A stretch of 64,000 nucleotides of DNA from Zwartia panacis. Lineage in GTDB: Bacteria > Pseudomonadota > Gammaproteobacteria > Burkholderiales > Burkholderiaceae_B. Both the position numbers and the translations under genes were made by a program. Shown here piece after piece: positions 8,841 through 19,421 of the stretch (within the stretch, counting starts at the first letter, position 1; each line of letters opens with the position of its first letter). The stretch spans positions 124,001 through 188,000 of the forward strand of contig NZ_JAUHHF010000001.1 of NCBI RefSeq assembly GCF_030410395.1. The letters are read 5' to 3'. The notes below the pieces were generated by a model. The model did not search any database. It saw only the letters and a list, made by a program, of their open reading frames with translations, and had not been told where the DNA came from.

Positions 8841-11528
8841 CTAAGGTAATAAATTCTTGAGTTGATAAAGCGCGTCGAGTGCCTCGCGCGGGCTGAGCCT
8901 GTCGGGATCGAGCTCGTTGACCGCTTGTTGAAGCGCAGCTTGCGCCTCTGCGAGATCACTGGGGATCTGGATTGTGCTCTGCGCGGGGGTGACCTCGCCA
9001 AACAATCCAAGCTGAGGTGTGGGTGCGCCTTGGGATTCGAGTCGTTCGAGCTCGCGGGTCGCATGCCGGATCACGGCAGCTGGCACACCTGCGCGTTGCG
9101 CAACTTGAATGCCGTAGCTGCGGCTGGCGGGTCCGTCTTTGACTTCGTGTAAAAAAACGATCCCGGACGGAGACTCCGCTGCGGCAAGGTGCACGTTGGC
9201 CGTGTTGGGTTGCTCGTTGGGCATGCGCGTGATTTCAAAATAATGCGTTGCAAAGAGTGTCAGAGCGCGATTGTGGGTGACGAGTCTTTGCGCAATGGCC
9301 CAGGCGAGCGCCAGGCCGTCATAGGTCGAGGTGCCACGTCCGATTTCATCCATGAGGACGAGACTGTGGGCAGAGCTGGAGGCCAAGATCGCGGCGGCCT
9401 CGGTCATTTCCATCATAAAGGTCGAACGCCCACCCGCGAGATCATCCGCTGCGCCGATGCGCGTAAAAATCCGATCCAGGGGACCAATCGATGCCGCGCG
9501 AGCGGGCACAAAACTCCCGATCCGGGCGAGCAAGGCAATCAAGGCGACTTGACGCATGTAGGTGGATTTACCGCCCATGTTGGGCCCCGTGATCACCAGC
9601 AGTGCGCGGTGCGGATTCAGGCTGCAGCTATTTGGCGTGAAGCGTTCGATTGAGCGTTCTACGACCGGATGGCGACCTGCCGTGATTTCAATGGCAGTGT
9701 GATCGAGCAAACTCGGGGCGACCCAATCGTGATGCTGCGCATGATGCGCGAGTGCGACCAATACATCGAGCTCCGCGCAGGCGCTTGCACATTGTGACAA
9801 AGCTTGCGCCATGGGCATCAGTTCTTGCAACACTTGCTCGAAGAGCCATTTTTCGCGAGCGAGCGACCGATCCTGGGCGGAAAGAACTTTGTCTTCCCAG
9901 GCTTTCAGCTCGGGCGTGATGTAGCGTTCTGCATTTTTGAGCGTTTGACGACGACGATAGTCTTCGGGAACTTTGTCTGCCTGCGCGCGACTGACTTCGA
10001 TAAAAAAGCCGTGAACGCGATTGAATTCCACGCGCAAGGTCGAGATCCCTGTGCGAGCGCGTTCACGCGCTTCGAGCTCAAGCAGGTAGGCGCCGTTATC
10101 CGTGGAAATCGCACGCAACGCATCGAGCTCAGCGTCATAACCAGTGGCAATGACACCGCCGTCCCGAACTTGAACGGCAGGTTCAGCGTCAATAGCCGCC
10201 AACAATAAGCTTTCCATGCCGGGAGGCGGAAGCAAATGCTGTGCAAGTTCCTGCAAGCGAGTGTGCAGGCCGTGCTCAGATGATTGCGCTGATGCGATGA
10301 GTTCTTGCAGTTGGGGCAAGGCACCAAAGGCATCGCGCAAGCTCGCGAGCTCGCGGGGTCTGACCGACAGAAGTGCGATGCGAGTCGCGATACGTTCCAG
10401 ATCGGGCAGGACGTTCAAGGCTGTGCGTAGCGATTCCAATACCGAGGTCGCATGCAATAGTTCACTGCGAGCATCGCTTGCTTGCATGAGGGCGGAGATC
10501 GCCTGTTGACGTGCCAGCACAGGCGCGTTGTCTCTCAAAGGGTGGTGAAGCCAGCGTCTTAAGAGTCGCGCGCCCATTGGGGTGCGGCAACTGTCCAGGA
10601 CAGAAAAAAGCGTGGGCGCCTCCTCTCCGGACAGCGTGCGCGTGAGCTCGAGGTTGCGGCGCGTGGCAGGATCCATCAGCACATACTGGCTGGCACGATC
10701 TGCGCTCAGAGTCTGAATGTGAGCCAAGCCGTGCGCTTGGGTACGACCCGCGTAACGGATCAGTGCGCCTGCCGCGCAGATGGCGGCGGGCAGATCATCG
10801 ACGTCAAAGCCCGAGAGTGATTGGGTTTTGAAATGCGCAAGCAATTGTGCCTGTGCCTGTTCGGCTTCAAAGTGCCAAGAAGGGACACGCGCAGTCGCGC
10901 AGCTGAGCGTCATGTCCAGCTCCGCATCGTCGGCGATGATGATCTCGGCAGGTTCGATGCGATGCAGTTCTGAATCCAGCGCTTCTGGGGCGCACTCCGC
11001 GAGTTTGAATTCGCCACTCGCAACGTTGAGCCAGGCAAGTCCGGCACGAGGTGTTTTACTGCCCTTGCGCGAGATGAACACTGCCGCGACGCATCGATCC
11101 GCTTTGGCCGGCAGGAGTGCTTCGTCAGTCAGCGTGCCAGGTGTCACGATGCGAACAATTTTGCGTTCGACAGGACCTTTACTGGTGGCCGGGTCACCGA
11201 TTTGTTCACAGATCGCCACAGAGACGCCTGCCGCGACAAGCTTGGCCAGATACTGTTCGGCTGCGTGATAGGGTACGCCTGCCATCGGAATCGGTGCACC
11301 ATTCGAGGTGCCACGACGGGTCAGCGTGAGATTGAGCAGGCGCGCGCCGCGCTCGGCGTCCTCATAAAACATTTCATAGAAATCCCCCATGCGATAGAGC
11401 AGCAGCAAAGGACCGGCCTCAGCCTTCAGACGCAGATATTGCTGCATCATGGGCGTGTGTTGCTCAGTGTTGGCGGGCGTGAGTGCGTTGTCTTGCATAG
11501 GTGTGTTTTTCGGGGGATTGCCGCTCAT
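8841..11528 (-). CDS. mutS: DNA mismatch repair protein MutS
   Basis: Mismatch-recognition ATPase of post-replicative repair. The 895-residue protein has the N-terminal mismatch-binding domain with the RMGDFYEMF motif (Phe-x-Glu wedge), connector, lever and clamp domains, and a C-terminal ABC-type ATPase with Walker [10 protein letters not shown] (about residue 650) and Walker B/signature DEIGRGTST (about 726). Typical MutS is 850-880 residues. An alternative start at Met11 (11498) would also fit. It is transcribed away from the CoA-transferase genes and runs into roxA. Confidence 0.97.
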   Translation of the reverse strand: MSGNPPKNTPMQDNALTPANTEQHTPMMQQYLRLKAEAGPLLLLYRMGDFYEMFYEDAERGARLLNLTLTRRGTSNGAPIPMAGVPYHAAEQYLAKLVAAGVSVAICEQIGDPATSKGPVERKIVRIVTPGTLTDEALLPAKADRCVAAVFISRKGSKTPRAGLAWLNVASGEFKLAECAPEALDSELHRIEPAEIIIADDAELDMTLSCATARVPSWHFEAEQAQAQLLAHFKTQSLSGFDVDDLPAAICAAGALIRYAGRTQAHGLAHIQTLSADRASQYVLMDPATRRNLELTRTLSGEEAPTLFSVLDSCRTPMGARLLRRWLHHPLRDNAPVLARQQAISALMQASDARSELLHATSVLESLRTALNVLPDLERIATRIALLSVRPRELASLRDAFGALPQLQELIASAQSSEHGLHTRLQELAQHLLPPPGMESLLLAAIDAEPAVQVRDGGVIATGYDAELDALRAISTDNGAYLLELEARERARTGISTLRVEFNRVHGFFIEVSRAQADKVPEDYRRRQTLKNAERYITPELKAWEDKVLSAQDRSLAREKWLFEQVLQELMPMAQALSQCASACAELDVLVALAHHAQHHDWVAPSLLDHTAIEITAGRHPVVERSIERFTPNSCSLNPHRALLVITGPNMGGKSTYMRQVALIALLARIGSFVPARAASIGPLDRIFTRIGAADDLAGGRSTFMMEMTEAAAILASSSAHSLVLMDEIGRGTSTYDGLALAWAIAQRLVTHNRALTLFATHYFEITRMPNEQPNTANVHLAAAESPSGIVFLHEVKDGPASRSYGIQVAQRAGVPAAVIRHATRELERLESQGAPTPQLGLFGEVTPAQSTIQIPSDLAEAQAALQQAVNELDPDRLSPREALDALYQLKNLLP

Positions 11529-11572
11529 CTGGGGAAGCCTTTAGTGTAAGCCACCGGGATAACAGACTTCTC

Positions 11573-11578
11573 TATAAT
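11573..11578 (+). promoter_or_regulatory. TATAAT -10 box upstream of the CoA-transferase pair
   Basis: A perfect TATAAT lies 40 bases before the ATG at 11618 in the 89-base gap shared with the divergent mutS gene. No good -35 hexamer sits 16-18 bases upstream, so the promoter is either activator-dependent or only approximately placed. Confidence 0.45.
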
Positions 11579-11617
11579 CAATCAAATAAATGCGTTTCGT
11601 GACAAGGTGAAACAAAC

Positions 11618-12298
11618 ATGATCTCTAAAATCGTGCCCGATTTACAGGCGGCTATGGCTGGTATTCAGGATGGGTCAACCGTTCTGATCGGCGGCTTTGG
11701 CGGCGCTGGGCAGCCACATGAACTGATTGACGGCCTCATCGAGCAGGGCGCGCGCGAGCTGACAATCGTGTGTAATAACGCAGGATCGGGCGACAAAGGT
11801 ATTGCAGCATTGTTGGCTTCAGGCCAGGTCCGTAAGGTCGTCTGTTCATTTCCGCGTCAGGCGGACTCGTATGTGTTTGACCGGCTCTATCGCGCCGGCA
11901 AACTCGAACTCGAATTAGTACCCCAGGGGACGCTGGCCGAGCGTATCCGGGCTGGTGGCGCAGGGATCGGCGGATTTTTCACGCGCACGGCGGTGGGTAC
12001 GCAATTGGCCGAGGGTAAAGAGGTCCGTACGATCAACGGTCAGGATTATGTACTCGAAGGACCGATTGTGGCGGATGTCGCCGTGATCCGCGCGCATCGC
12101 GCCGATCGTTGGGGCAATCTTGTTTATCGCAAGACGGCACGCAATTTTTGCCCCGTGATGGCGACTGCCGCCAAGCTCACCATTGCGCAGGTCAATGAAA
12201 TCGTCGAGCTCGGCGAGCTTGACCCTGAAGCAATCGTCACGCCTGGCGTCTATGTCAAACGCGTTGTGCGCATCCCGGCTCAAGCTGCCAAAGGTTAA
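11618..12298 (+). CDS. pcaI: 3-oxoacid (3-oxoadipate-type) CoA-transferase subunit A
   Basis: Family I CoA-transferase alpha subunit that moves CoA from succinyl-CoA to a 3-oxoacid. The 226-residue product has the glycine-rich GGFGGAGQP motif (residues 25-33) and the blocks KVVCSFPRQADSYVFD and RADRWGNLVYRK. Its sequence runs close to PcaI of Pseudomonas putida, which acts on 3-oxoadipate in aromatic degradation. The family is promiscuous, so succinyl-CoA:acetoacetate transfer (ScoA) is an equal possibility. No other aromatic-degradation genes are nearby. Subunit B starts two bases after its stop. Confidence 0.82.
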   Translation: MISKIVPDLQAAMAGIQDGSTVLIGGFGGAGQPHELIDGLIEQGARELTIVCNNAGSGDKGIAALLASGQVRKVVCSFPRQADSYVFDRLYRAGKLELELVPQGTLAERIRAGGAGIGGFFTRTAVGTQLAEGKEVRTINGQDYVLEGPIVADVAVIRAHRADRWGNLVYRKTARNFCPVMATAAKLTIAQVNEIVELGELDPEAIVTPGVYVKRVVRIPAQAAKG

Positions 12299-12300
12299 TC

Positions 12301-12945
12301 ATGAAACGTATTTCAAGAGACGAGATCGCCGCACGCGTGGCGCGCGATATTCCAGAAGGTGCAGTCGTGAATCTTGGCATTGGTTTGCCGACCAAGGTTG
12401 CCAACTATTTGCCTCAAGACAAAGATATTTTCCTGCAAAGCGAAAACGGTGTGCTTGGGATGGGACCCGCTCCCGCACCCGGTGAAGAGGACTGGGATTT
12501 GATCAACGCGGGCAAACAGCCCGTGACCTTGCTGCCTGGCGGCAGTTATTTTCACCATGCCGATTCGTTTGCCATGATGCGTGGCGGTCAATTGGACATA
12601 TGTGTGCTGGGTGCGTTTCAAGTTGCGGTAAATGGCGACCTCGCCAACTGGTCCACCGGCGAGCCCGATGCGATTCCCGCGGTCGGCGGCGCAATGGATT
12701 TGGCCGCAGGTGCGAAAGATGTTTTTGTCATGATGGAATTGCTCACCAAGGACGGTCAGAGCAAGCTGGTCAAGCGCTGTACCTATCCTTTGACGGGCTT
12801 GGGTTGCGTGTCACGGGTCTACACCGATATCGCGGTCTTTCAGATCGAACCTGGCGGTGTCGTTAGGGTGGTGGACGACGTGTCCGGCGCTGGCGAGCAA
12901 GAGTTGCGCCGTTTGACCGGGCTGGGAATGGATTTGTTGTTCTAG
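12301..12945 (+). CDS. pcaJ: 3-oxoacid (3-oxoadipate-type) CoA-transferase subunit B
   Basis: Catalytic beta subunit, 214 residues. The nucleophilic Glu48, which forms the glutamyl-CoA thioester, lies in FLQSENGVLGMGP. The blocks NAGKQPVTLLPGG, HHADSFAMMRGG and PAVGGAMDLAAGAK are conserved with PcaJ/ScoB. It follows subunit A by two bases, so the two subunits are translationally linked. Substrate choice between 3-oxoadipate and acetoacetate cannot be settled from sequence alone. It converges on cysE with a 21-base gap that has no obvious terminator. Confidence 0.83.
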   Translation: MKRISRDEIAARVARDIPEGAVVNLGIGLPTKVANYLPQDKDIFLQSENGVLGMGPAPAPGEEDWDLINAGKQPVTLLPGGSYFHHADSFAMMRGGQLDICVLGAFQVAVNGDLANWSTGEPDAIPAVGGAMDLAAGAKDVFVMMELLTKDGQSKLVKRCTYPLTGLGCVSRVYTDIAVFQIEPGGVVRVVDDVSGAGEQELRRLTGLGMDLLF

Positions 12946-12966
12946 GTCGCGTGGGACTTTAGCCGT

Positions 12967-13716
12967 TTACTCATCGACGAGCTTACTGAGTTTTTGAGTA
13001 TCAAGTGGCGGTGAGGCATCCTGTATTTTGGAGCCCATCGCCTCGAGTGACTGACACAGATTTGAGATCCGCGCATCTTGCCTGGCGACATGCGTGATCA
13101 GTTCATTTAAAACTTTGTTCAAGGGATCGGCCGCGCCGGGATCGACCGCGTAGGCGATATTTAAAATAGCTGGGGTGGCGGGAGTGCTTTGCGCCTCCGT
13201 CTCTTTTTCAATCACGCGTGCAGGATTACCCACTGCCGTGGCGTGCGCTGGAACGGGTTTGACCACAACAGCGTTGGAGCCGATACGTGCACCGTCACCC
13301 ACCAAAAAACCTCCCAGGACTTGGGCACCTGCACCGACCACGACGCCTTTGCCCAGTGTCGGGTGCCGCTTAGCCCCTTTGTACAGGCGTGTGCCGCCCA
13401 GTGTGACGCCTTGGTAGATGGTGCAATCGTCACCGATTTCCGCCGTCTCGCCGATCACGACACCAAAGCCGTGGTCAATAAAAACCCGCCGCCCGATTTT
13501 GGCGCCAGGGTGTATTTCGATGCCTGTCAAAATACGGCTCAGGTGCGAGACAAAACGACCCAGCCAATAAAACTGTGCGTTCCACAAACGATGCGCCAGG
13601 CGATGCGCCATGATGGCGTGCAGCCCCGGATAGCACGTCATTACCTCGAGCTTGCTGCGTGCGGCGGGGTCCCGCTCAAGAATGCAAGCGATGTCTTCGC
13701 GGATGTTTTTAAACAT
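12967..13716 (-). CDS. cysE: Serine O-acetyltransferase (CysE)
   Basis: Makes O-acetylserine from serine and acetyl-CoA, the first step of cysteine synthesis. The 249-residue protein has a helical N-terminal part, then a left-handed beta-helix of hexapeptide repeats with [13 protein letters not shown] (catalytic His82) and [11 protein letters not shown], ending in [14 protein letters not shown]. It is slightly shorter than E. coli CysE (273) and matches the shorter SAT form common in Burkholderiales. A low-complexity, Asp/Gln-containing tail of about 65 residues follows the fold. Its C-terminus determines cysteine feedback in related enzymes. Confidence 0.94.
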   Translation of the reverse strand: MFKNIREDIACILERDPAARSKLEVMTCYPGLHAIMAHRLAHRLWNAQFYWLGRFVSHLSRILTGIEIHPGAKIGRRVFIDHGFGVVIGETAEIGDDCTIYQGVTLGGTRLYKGAKRHPTLGKGVVVGAGAQVLGGFLVGDGARIGSNAVVVKPVPAHATAVGNPARVIEKETEAQSTPATPAILNIAYAVDPGAADPLNKVLNELITHVARQDARISNLCQSLEAMGSKIQDASPPLDTQKLSKLVDE

Positions 13717-13789
13717 GTTGATGATCCTACCGCATGAGGGAATATCGTTTGATATTAACCAGATTAAACGGATTTAAACGGGTGGTTTG

Positions 13790-14587
13790 TTATGCAGAGG
13801 GTATGCGCTTGTGAGCCGTCGCAATCATGGCGGTGCAGACACCGCGCATCATGTCGACCTCATCTTTGGTTAAATCCGAGCGATTGAACAAATGACGCAT
13901 GCGCGGCATCAGTTTTTTTGGATGTTCGGGGTCTAAAAAGCGAACGGCTTCGAGAGCCTCTTGCCAGTGCGCGAGTAACGCTTGCACCGATTCGCCACTC
14001 GCGGGTTGATTGCCAGGGTGTTTGGCCACTGGCCTAGGGGTAATCAAGGAGGCCGAACGTGGCGCCGTGCCGCCTTGGAGCAAGGCGTAACGGAGCTCCC
14101 AGGCGCCGAGCTGCATAGCTTGGGAGACATTGAGCGAACTGTAGGCAGGATTGGCCGGGATATGGCACACGCGGTGGCAGAGCTCGATGTGCTCGTTGGT
14201 CAGCCCTGAGCGTTCCGTCCCCACCACAAGCGCGATGCGGCCCTCTGGGTGCTCGCTCAGATGTATTTGGGCCATCTGTGCCGCTTCACGGATGTCGCAG
14301 GCAGGTGGCCCCAGCTCGCGTTCGCGGGCCGTTAAAGCAAAAGCGAGGGTGACCGGGGCCAAGGCATCTTTAAGGTTGTCAAAGGTCTGGGCTCGGGACA
14401 ACACATCGCCGGCACCGCTGGCCAGGGCGATCGCCTCAGGCTGAAGGGCGATTTCAGGGGTTTTCGGGGCGACGAGCACCAGTTCTTCGAAGCCCATTGT
14501 CTTGATCGCACGAGAGGCCGAACCGACGTTTCCGGGGTGGCTGGGCTCGGTCATAATGAAACGAACACGGGAAAAATCGGAAGTCAT
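13790..14587 (-). CDS. trmJ: tRNA (cytidine/uridine-2'-O-)-methyltransferase TrmJ
   Basis: SPOUT-class enzyme that 2'-O-methylates position 32 of certain tRNAs. The 265-residue protein begins VRFIMTEPSHPGNVGSASRAIKTMG, the TrmJ/TrmH signature, and has the knotted cofactor site around IALVVGTERSGLTNE and YSSLNVSQAMQL. A C-terminal helical extension (about residues 170-265) is typical of TrmJ. It is divergent from suhB with 37 bases between start codons, the same pairing seen in many beta- and gammaproteobacteria. Confidence 0.92.
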   Translation of the reverse strand: MTSDFSRVRFIMTEPSHPGNVGSASRAIKTMGFEELVLVAPKTPEIALQPEAIALASGAGDVLSRAQTFDNLKDALAPVTLAFALTARERELGPPACDIREAAQMAQIHLSEHPEGRIALVVGTERSGLTNEHIELCHRVCHIPANPAYSSLNVSQAMQLGAWELRYALLQGGTAPRSASLITPRPVAKHPGNQPASGESVQALLAHWQEALEAVRFLDPEHPKKLMPRMRHLFNRSDLTKDEVDMMRGVCTAMIATAHKRIPSA

Positions 14588-14624
14588 TTAAAATTCTGCT
14601 TTGCTTAATAGAAAACCTACGCTC

Positions 14625-15416
14625 ATGCACCCGATGCTTAATACCGCCATCAAGGCGGCCCGGCGCGCCGGAACCATTATCAACCGTGCGAGTCTCGAAC
14701 TTGATCGATTGCAAGTTGCCCGCAAAGGGCCCAGAGATTATGTCACGGAAGTCGATCGTGCCGCCGAAGAGGCCATCATCGATGTGCTTCGTACTGCCTA
14801 TCCCGATCACGCCTTTTTGGGTGAGGAGTCTGGCTACCAGGGCGGTGACACCCCCGAGGGTGAAGTACCCGCCAACGAGTGGGTAATCGATCCTCTGGAT
14901 GGTACGACCAACTTTATTCACGGTTTTCCCACCTATGCGATCTCCATCGCGCTACGGCAGTCTGGTCAGGTCACGCAAGCTGTGATTTATGACCCTGCCC
15001 GCAACGAAATGTTTACCGCGAGCCGTGGCGGCGGCGCGTTTCTGAATGACCGACGTATGCGCGTGTCGACCCAGTTGAAATACCACGATGCCTTGCTGGG
15101 TGCGCGCTGGCCTGGTTCAATCGGCCCAGACGAGGCTTCGCAGCCTCGTTTCATGGAAATGGCGCGCCAGTGCGCGGGTGTTCGTCGCACAGGCTCAGCG
15201 GTGCTGGATTTAGCGTATGTCGCCGCGGGGCGCTTGGATGGCTTTTGTGGCCTCGGTCTCAAGCAATGGGACATGGCTGCAGCGAGTCTGATGGTGCTCG
15301 AGGCCGGTGGTCTGATCGGCGATCTAGAGGGTGAACAGACTTGGATGGAAACTGGCAACGTGATTGCGGCAACTCCCAAAATCTTTACCCAGATGTTGGG
15401 TCACCTCCGTGTTTAA
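14625..15416 (+). CDS. suhB: Inositol-1-monophosphatase family protein SuhB
   Basis: Mg-dependent phosphatase fold; in E. coli SuhB also joins the rRNA antitermination complex. The 263-residue product begins MHPMLNTAIKAARRAG exactly like E. coli SuhB and carries the metal-site motifs GEESG (about residues 66-70), DPLDGTTNFIHG (about 90-101) and KQWDMAAASLMVLEAGG. The frame opens at 14601, but the start at 14625 matches the family. Enzymatic and regulatory roles are known from homologues, not shown here. Confidence 0.94.
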   Translation: MHPMLNTAIKAARRAGTIINRASLELDRLQVARKGPRDYVTEVDRAAEEAIIDVLRTAYPDHAFLGEESGYQGGDTPEGEVPANEWVIDPLDGTTNFIHGFPTYAISIALRQSGQVTQAVIYDPARNEMFTASRGGGAFLNDRRMRVSTQLKYHDALLGARWPGSIGPDEASQPRFMEMARQCAGVRRTGSAVLDLAYVAAGRLDGFCGLGLKQWDMAAASLMVLEAGGLIGDLEGEQTWMETGNVIAATPKIFTQMLGHLRV

Positions 15417-15421
15417 GCCTT

Positions 15422-15448
15422 AAAAGAGGGTTTGAAACCCACTTTTTT
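15422..15448 (+). terminator. Intrinsic terminator after suhB
   Basis: GGGTTT/AAACCC (15428-15440) with flanking AAAAG/CTTTT pairing forms a hairpin that ends in a six-T run on the + strand. The loop is tight (one base if fully paired), so the inner pairs probably open. Confidence 0.65.
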
Positions 15449-15530
15449 AAAAGTTTTACTTAGTATAAGGGTGTCGCGACAAGAGTTTGATCGGGTACTA
15501 TAGAAGGCTGATCAACTCTTGGAGCCCTCA

Positions 15531-17102
15531 ATGGAGTGGCTGCTCGACCCAACGATATGGGTCGGACTTTTAACGCTCGTGGTGCTCGAGATCGTTCTCG
15601 GCATCGACAACCTGATATTCATCGCTATCCTTGCGGATAAGCTGCCTCCCGCCGAGCGTGAACGCGCCCGGGTGATAGGACTCTCCCTCGCGCTCATCAT
15701 GCGCCTGGGCCTGTTGGCTGGTATGTCTTGGCTGGTACAACTCACCGCGCCACTCATCGGATTTTGGGGTTTTCAGCTCTCCGGCCGGGATCTGATCCTG
15801 ATTGTGGGTGGATTTTTTCTGCTGTTCAAAGGCACGCTCGAACTTCATGAGCGCCTGGAAGGCAAGCGCCTTGAGTCAACGAATACGCGTGTCTATGCCA
15901 GCTTCTGGGTCATCGTGACCCAGATTGTGGTGCTGGATGCGGTGTTTTCTATTGATGCAGTGATTACGGCTGTTGGTATGGTCGATCAGTTGTCAGTCAT
16001 GATGACTGCCGTGGTGATTGCGATGGTCATCATGCTGCTTGCATCAAAACCCCTGACGCGTTTCGTGAATGCCCATCCTTCGGTGGTGGTGTTGTGTCTG
16101 GGCTTTTTGCTGATGATTGGCTTTTCGTTAGTGGGCGAGGGCTTTGGTTTCAAAATCCCCAAGGGCTATTTGTATGCGGCGATTGGCTTTTCAGTCCTGA
16201 TCGAGTCGCTCAATCAGCTGGCGCGTCACAAAGGTCTCAAACTCGAGTCGAAAAGGCCCATGCGGGAACGCACGGCTGAGACCGTTTTGCGCATGCTGGG
16301 CAAACGCTTGCCTGATGAAATCGTCGAAGCTAAACCGACGCCTCAAGGTCAGCCCGAGGCGATCGCCTTTGGAGTCGAGGAGCGGAACATGGTCAGCGGC
16401 GTACTGACCCTGGCCGAGCGCTCTATCCATTCCGTGATGACTCCCCGCACAGAAATTTCCTGGATCAACCTGGATGACGATCCCCAGGAAATCCAAAAGC
16501 AGATCTCCAGGGTCCCGCATAGCTTTTTTCCTGTTTGCCGGGGCTCAGTGGACGATGTGGTCGGGATTGGCCGAGCCAAGGAAATGATTGCTGATTTGCT
16601 GACGCACGGCAATATTCGTCGCGCTGGACTGCGTGAGCCGATAATCGTCCACGATACGATCAGTATTATTCGACTGATGGACACTCTCAAGCGTTCGCGT
16701 GGACAGCTGGTGCTCGTGGCCGACGAGTTTGGCGCGATTCAAGGACTGGTCACGCCGATCGATGTGTTCGAAGCGATCGCGGGCGAGTTTCCGGATGAGG
16801 ATGAAACGCCAGATATCGTGCCAGATGGAGAGGGACAATGGCTGGTGGATGGTGCGGCCGATCTACATCATCTGGAACAGGTGCTGGAGACTGAAGGCCT
16901 GGTAAACGAGGATCAGGAGTACACCACGCTGGCAGGTTATTTGTTGGCGAGGTTTGGTCAGTTGCCCTCAAGGGGCGATCAGTGTGAATTCAAGGGCCAG
17001 CACGCGAACTTCAAGTTTGAAGTAATGCACATCGATGGTCGCCGGATTGCTCAGGTCAAGGTCAAGCGACTGGCCGAAGAAACTGAAGACATGACAGGGT
17101 AA
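15531..17102 (+). CDS. TerC-family membrane protein with CBS and CorC/HlyC domains (YoaE/YegH type)
   Basis: Inner-membrane protein of 523 residues. The N-terminal TerC domain (about 1-240) has seven or so membrane segments with the acidic motifs [11 protein letters not shown] and [10 protein letters not shown]. Two CBS domains follow (about 290-410), then a C-terminal CorC/HlyC transporter-associated domain (about 430-515). TerC proteins are linked to metal (Mn) export, and YoaE-type members are poorly characterised. A TTG in the same frame lies at 15519, but GGAG (15521-15524), six bases before the ATG at 15531, fixes the start. Confidence 0.88.
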   Translation: MEWLLDPTIWVGLLTLVVLEIVLGIDNLIFIAILADKLPPAERERARVIGLSLALIMRLGLLAGMSWLVQLTAPLIGFWGFQLSGRDLILIVGGFFLLFKGTLELHERLEGKRLESTNTRVYASFWVIVTQIVVLDAVFSIDAVITAVGMVDQLSVMMTAVVIAMVIMLLASKPLTRFVNAHPSVVVLCLGFLLMIGFSLVGEGFGFKIPKGYLYAAIGFSVLIESLNQLARHKGLKLESKRPMRERTAETVLRMLGKRLPDEIVEAKPTPQGQPEAIAFGVEERNMVSGVLTLAERSIHSVMTPRTEISWINLDDDPQEIQKQISRVPHSFFPVCRGSVDDVVGIGRAKEMIADLLTHGNIRRAGLREPIIVHDTISIIRLMDTLKRSRGQLVLVADEFGAIQGLVTPIDVFEAIAGEFPDEDETPDIVPDGEGQWLVDGAADLHHLEQVLETEGLVNEDQEYTTLAGYLLARFGQLPSRGDQCEFKGQHANFKFEVMHIDGRRIAQVKVKRLAEETEDMTG

Positions 17103-17145
17103 GTCAGTCTTCAGTGCTGTCACGCATCGAGTGTTGAGATTGAAC

Positions 17146-17925
17146 CTAAGCCTGATCCAGATCGAACAGTGCTGGACCATCCTCGTCGATCACCATCCAG
17201 CCACCGCGCATCTTGCCTGCAGGGGCTGAGGATTCGCAGTCCCAGTCTGGTAAGACCCAACGCTCACAGATGCGACCATCGACGCTCAATACATTGCGAC
17301 CTGGGCGATGCGTATGTCCATGCACCACCAAGGAGACTCCGGCTGTGCGAATTGCAGCGGCAACAGCATCGGCGTTGACATCCATGATTTCCATCGATTT
17401 GGTCTGATTGGCCACCATGCTTTCGCCGCGCGCCTGCGCTGCCAGACTTAAGCGTTCGGGAATGCTCTTGGACAAAAAGCCGGACTGCCAGGCGGGGTTG
17501 CGTACCATGGTTCTGAATTGCTGGTAGGCCACATCATCCGTGCAGTATTCGTCACCATGACTCAGCAGCATTGTGCGCCCGGCAATTGTCACGAGCACCT
17601 GCTCTGGCAGCAGTTGTGCACCCAGCCCTGCGACGAGTGCTCCACCCATGAGAAAGTCGCGATTGCCACGCCCCAGCCAAACGGGAATCTGGGCCGCACA
17701 CGCTTTGATGGCCATGAGATCCTGCGCGAGCCAGGGTGGTGCTACAACGGCGACATCGTCACCGATCCATGCATCGAAAATATCGCCAGGCAACAGCAAA
17801 GCCGAAGCCTCGCTGGCAGCGAGCTTTAAGAAATCACGGAAAGCTTCTGCGGTGCCGGTCGTGTGTTGCCCGAGATGAACATCCGAGGCAAGCCAGACCG
17901 GACCGTCAAGTTCAATCTTATTCAA
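17146..17925 (-). CDS. lpxH: UDP-2,3-diacylglucosamine diphosphatase (LpxH)
   Basis: Cytosolic metallophosphoesterase that forms lipid X in lipid A synthesis. The 259-residue protein has the full motif set: SDVHLG (about 14-19), [30 protein letters not shown] and [10 protein letters not shown]. The start overlaps the upstream PPIase stop by eight bases, so it is the last gene of a TPR-PPIase-lpxH operon, similar to the ppiB-lpxH pairing in enterobacteria. Confidence 0.94.
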   Translation of the reverse strand: MNKIELDGPVWLASDVHLGQHTTGTAEAFRDFLKLAASEASALLLPGDIFDAWIGDDVAVVAPPWLAQDLMAIKACAAQIPVWLGRGNRDFLMGGALVAGLGAQLLPEQVLVTIAGRTMLLSHGDEYCTDDVAYQQFRTMVRNPAWQSGFLSKSIPERLSLAAQARGESMVANQTKSMEIMDVNADAVAAAIRTAGVSLVVHGHTHRPGRNVLSVDGRICERWVLPDWDCESSAPAGKMRGGWMVIDEDGPALFDLDQA

Positions 17926-18565
17926 GGACGACAGCCTTTGTGATCACGAGATCGGTGGTGGGGACGTTTTGATGGAAACCGCTATTGCCAGTAGGCACGC
18001 CTTTCATCTTATCGATGACGTCCTGACCTTCGACCACCTCGCCAAATACTGCGTAACCCCAGCCTTGGGCTGTTGGCGCAGTGTGATTTAGGAAGTCGTT
18101 GTTGGCGACGTTAATGAAAAACTGCGCAGTTGCCGAGTGTGGGTCGCTGGTGCGTGCCATGGCCAGAGTGTATTTGTTGTTCTTCAAGCCGTTGTTGGCT
18201 TCGTTTTCAACAGGTGCTTTGGTGGGCTTTTGCTTGAGACCTGGCTCAAAACCGCCGCCCTGAATCATGAAGCCATCGATGACACGGTGGAAAATCGTAC
18301 CGTCAAAAAAGCCGTCTTTGACGTAGGCCAGGAAATTCGCCACAGTCTTGGGGGCTTTTTCAGCGTTAAGCGAAATGATGAAATCGCCCTGGTTGGTGGA
18401 CATTTTGACGCGGGGTGCTGTGCTCATGGAAGTAACGCCTTGTTTTTGAGTCGAGTTGGAAGGAGGGGCCGCTTGGGCCGACAAAGACACCAGTGGAATC
18501 ATACCGACCAGTGCGAGGCAACGCATGACACGCAGCCCGTAAGAGGAAAAGTTGGCAATACTCAT
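17918..18565 (-). CDS. Cyclophilin-type peptidyl-prolyl isomerase with predicted signal peptide
   Basis: Catalyses proline cis-trans isomerisation. The cyclophilin domain spans about residues 52-215 of 215, with [17 protein letters not shown] and [16 protein letters not shown] carrying the active-site Arg, Phe and Gln. A hydrophobic N-terminal segment ending in SLSAQAAPP (about residues 15-34) looks like a signal peptide, so the enzyme is probably periplasmic. An internal Met47 just before the domain could also yield a cytosolic PpiB-like form. It overlaps the TPR gene by four bases and lpxH by eight. Confidence 0.9.
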   Translation of the reverse strand: MSIANFSSYGLRVMRCLALVGMIPLVSLSAQAAPPSNSTQKQGVTSMSTAPRVKMSTNQGDFIISLNAEKAPKTVANFLAYVKDGFFDGTIFHRVIDGFMIQGGGFEPGLKQKPTKAPVENEANNGLKNNKYTLAMARTSDPHSATAQFFINVANNDFLNHTAPTAQGWGYAVFGEVVEGQDVIDKMKGVPTGNSGFHQNVPTTDLVITKAVVLE

Positions 18566-19353
18566 TTAGTGGAACCCTCAAGCAGTTCTTTGACACGTTT
18601 GATTTTTGGTCCGAGACCGGATACCCCAGCTTGCTCGGCACTTTGATAGGCACGCAATGCGAGGTTGAGCTGCACATCACCCAGATTAGCCTGCGCAATA
18701 GAGTATTTAGGATTGATCATGATCGCCATTTCGAGCGCGCGTCTGGCCTGGTCGAGCTCGTTGCGTTTGACGTATAGCGCGGCAAGGTTATTCCAGGGCT
18801 CTGGCAGCTCGGGAAAACGACCCGTCATCTGAAGGTAGATCGCCTCGGCCTCGGCAGTGCGATTCATCTCAGCCAAAATTCGCGCGTGCAAAAACATGAG
18901 CTGCACGTCTGTGCCGGGAGTGTGGCGCATGGCCTCCACAGCTTGGCGAGCCTCGACGGTTTGCAGGGCTTCTTTGAGGCGGCCCGCGCGAATCAGGCCA
19001 TCAATACGGTTTGAGATTTCAGTGGGCGTGAGCGGGACGCTGGTATCGACAGAGGGGGCGAGCGCTTCCAGCAGTTTTGCCAGGCCATCCCAGCCACCGT
19101 CGGGAACCTTGTCTCCCAGGACCGCGTTGGGCGCATTGGGTACAGCCGGAGGCAGACTGTTGCGCGGCGTCCGGTTTGCACCGGTATCCGTGGGGTCGCT
19201 GGACAATGGGTTCAAGGTGGCGGGGGTACTGCCACCCAGGTTCAGCTGGGCGAGCGCAGGCTGGTGCATCAGCACCGGCAGGCAAAGCGCGATTGCCGTG
19301 GCCGTCCATCCTGCCATGGTCGCGATCGAACGCGTACTTTTCACCAGCTTCAA
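18562..19353 (-). CDS. Secreted tetratricopeptide-repeat protein
   Basis: The 263-residue product has an N-terminal signal peptide ([14 protein letters not shown], about residues 22-36), a Pro/Asn-rich linker, and TPR-like helical repeats from about 110 to 250 (for example [22 protein letters not shown] and [21 protein letters not shown]). It is likely a periplasmic scaffold; no catalytic motif is seen. First gene of the operon with the PPIase (four-base overlap) and lpxH. Its partner is unknown, and the pairing with a periplasmic foldase suggests envelope protein quality control. Confidence 0.8.
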   Translation of the reverse strand: MKLVKSTRSIATMAGWTATAIALCLPVLMHQPALAQLNLGGSTPATLNPLSSDPTDTGANRTPRNSLPPAVPNAPNAVLGDKVPDGGWDGLAKLLEALAPSVDTSVPLTPTEISNRIDGLIRAGRLKEALQTVEARQAVEAMRHTPGTDVQLMFLHARILAEMNRTAEAEAIYLQMTGRFPELPEPWNNLAALYVKRNELDQARRALEMAIMINPKYSIAQANLGDVQLNLALRAYQSAEQAGVSGLGPKIKRVKELLEGSTK

Positions 19354-19371
19354 GTCGTAAAACCCTCAATT

Positions 19372-19379
19372 GCTATACT
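19372..19379 (+). promoter_or_regulatory. Extended -10 element upstream of cysS
   Basis: TGCTATACT (TGn plus TATACT at 19374-19379) lies 42 bases before the cysS ATG in the 68-base gap shared with the divergent TPR gene. The -35 region is poor, which suits an extended -10 promoter. Confidence 0.4.
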
Positions 19380-19421
19380 TGTAGATCTGCATTTTAGCCC
19401 TGCTTTTGACTGACCACACGC

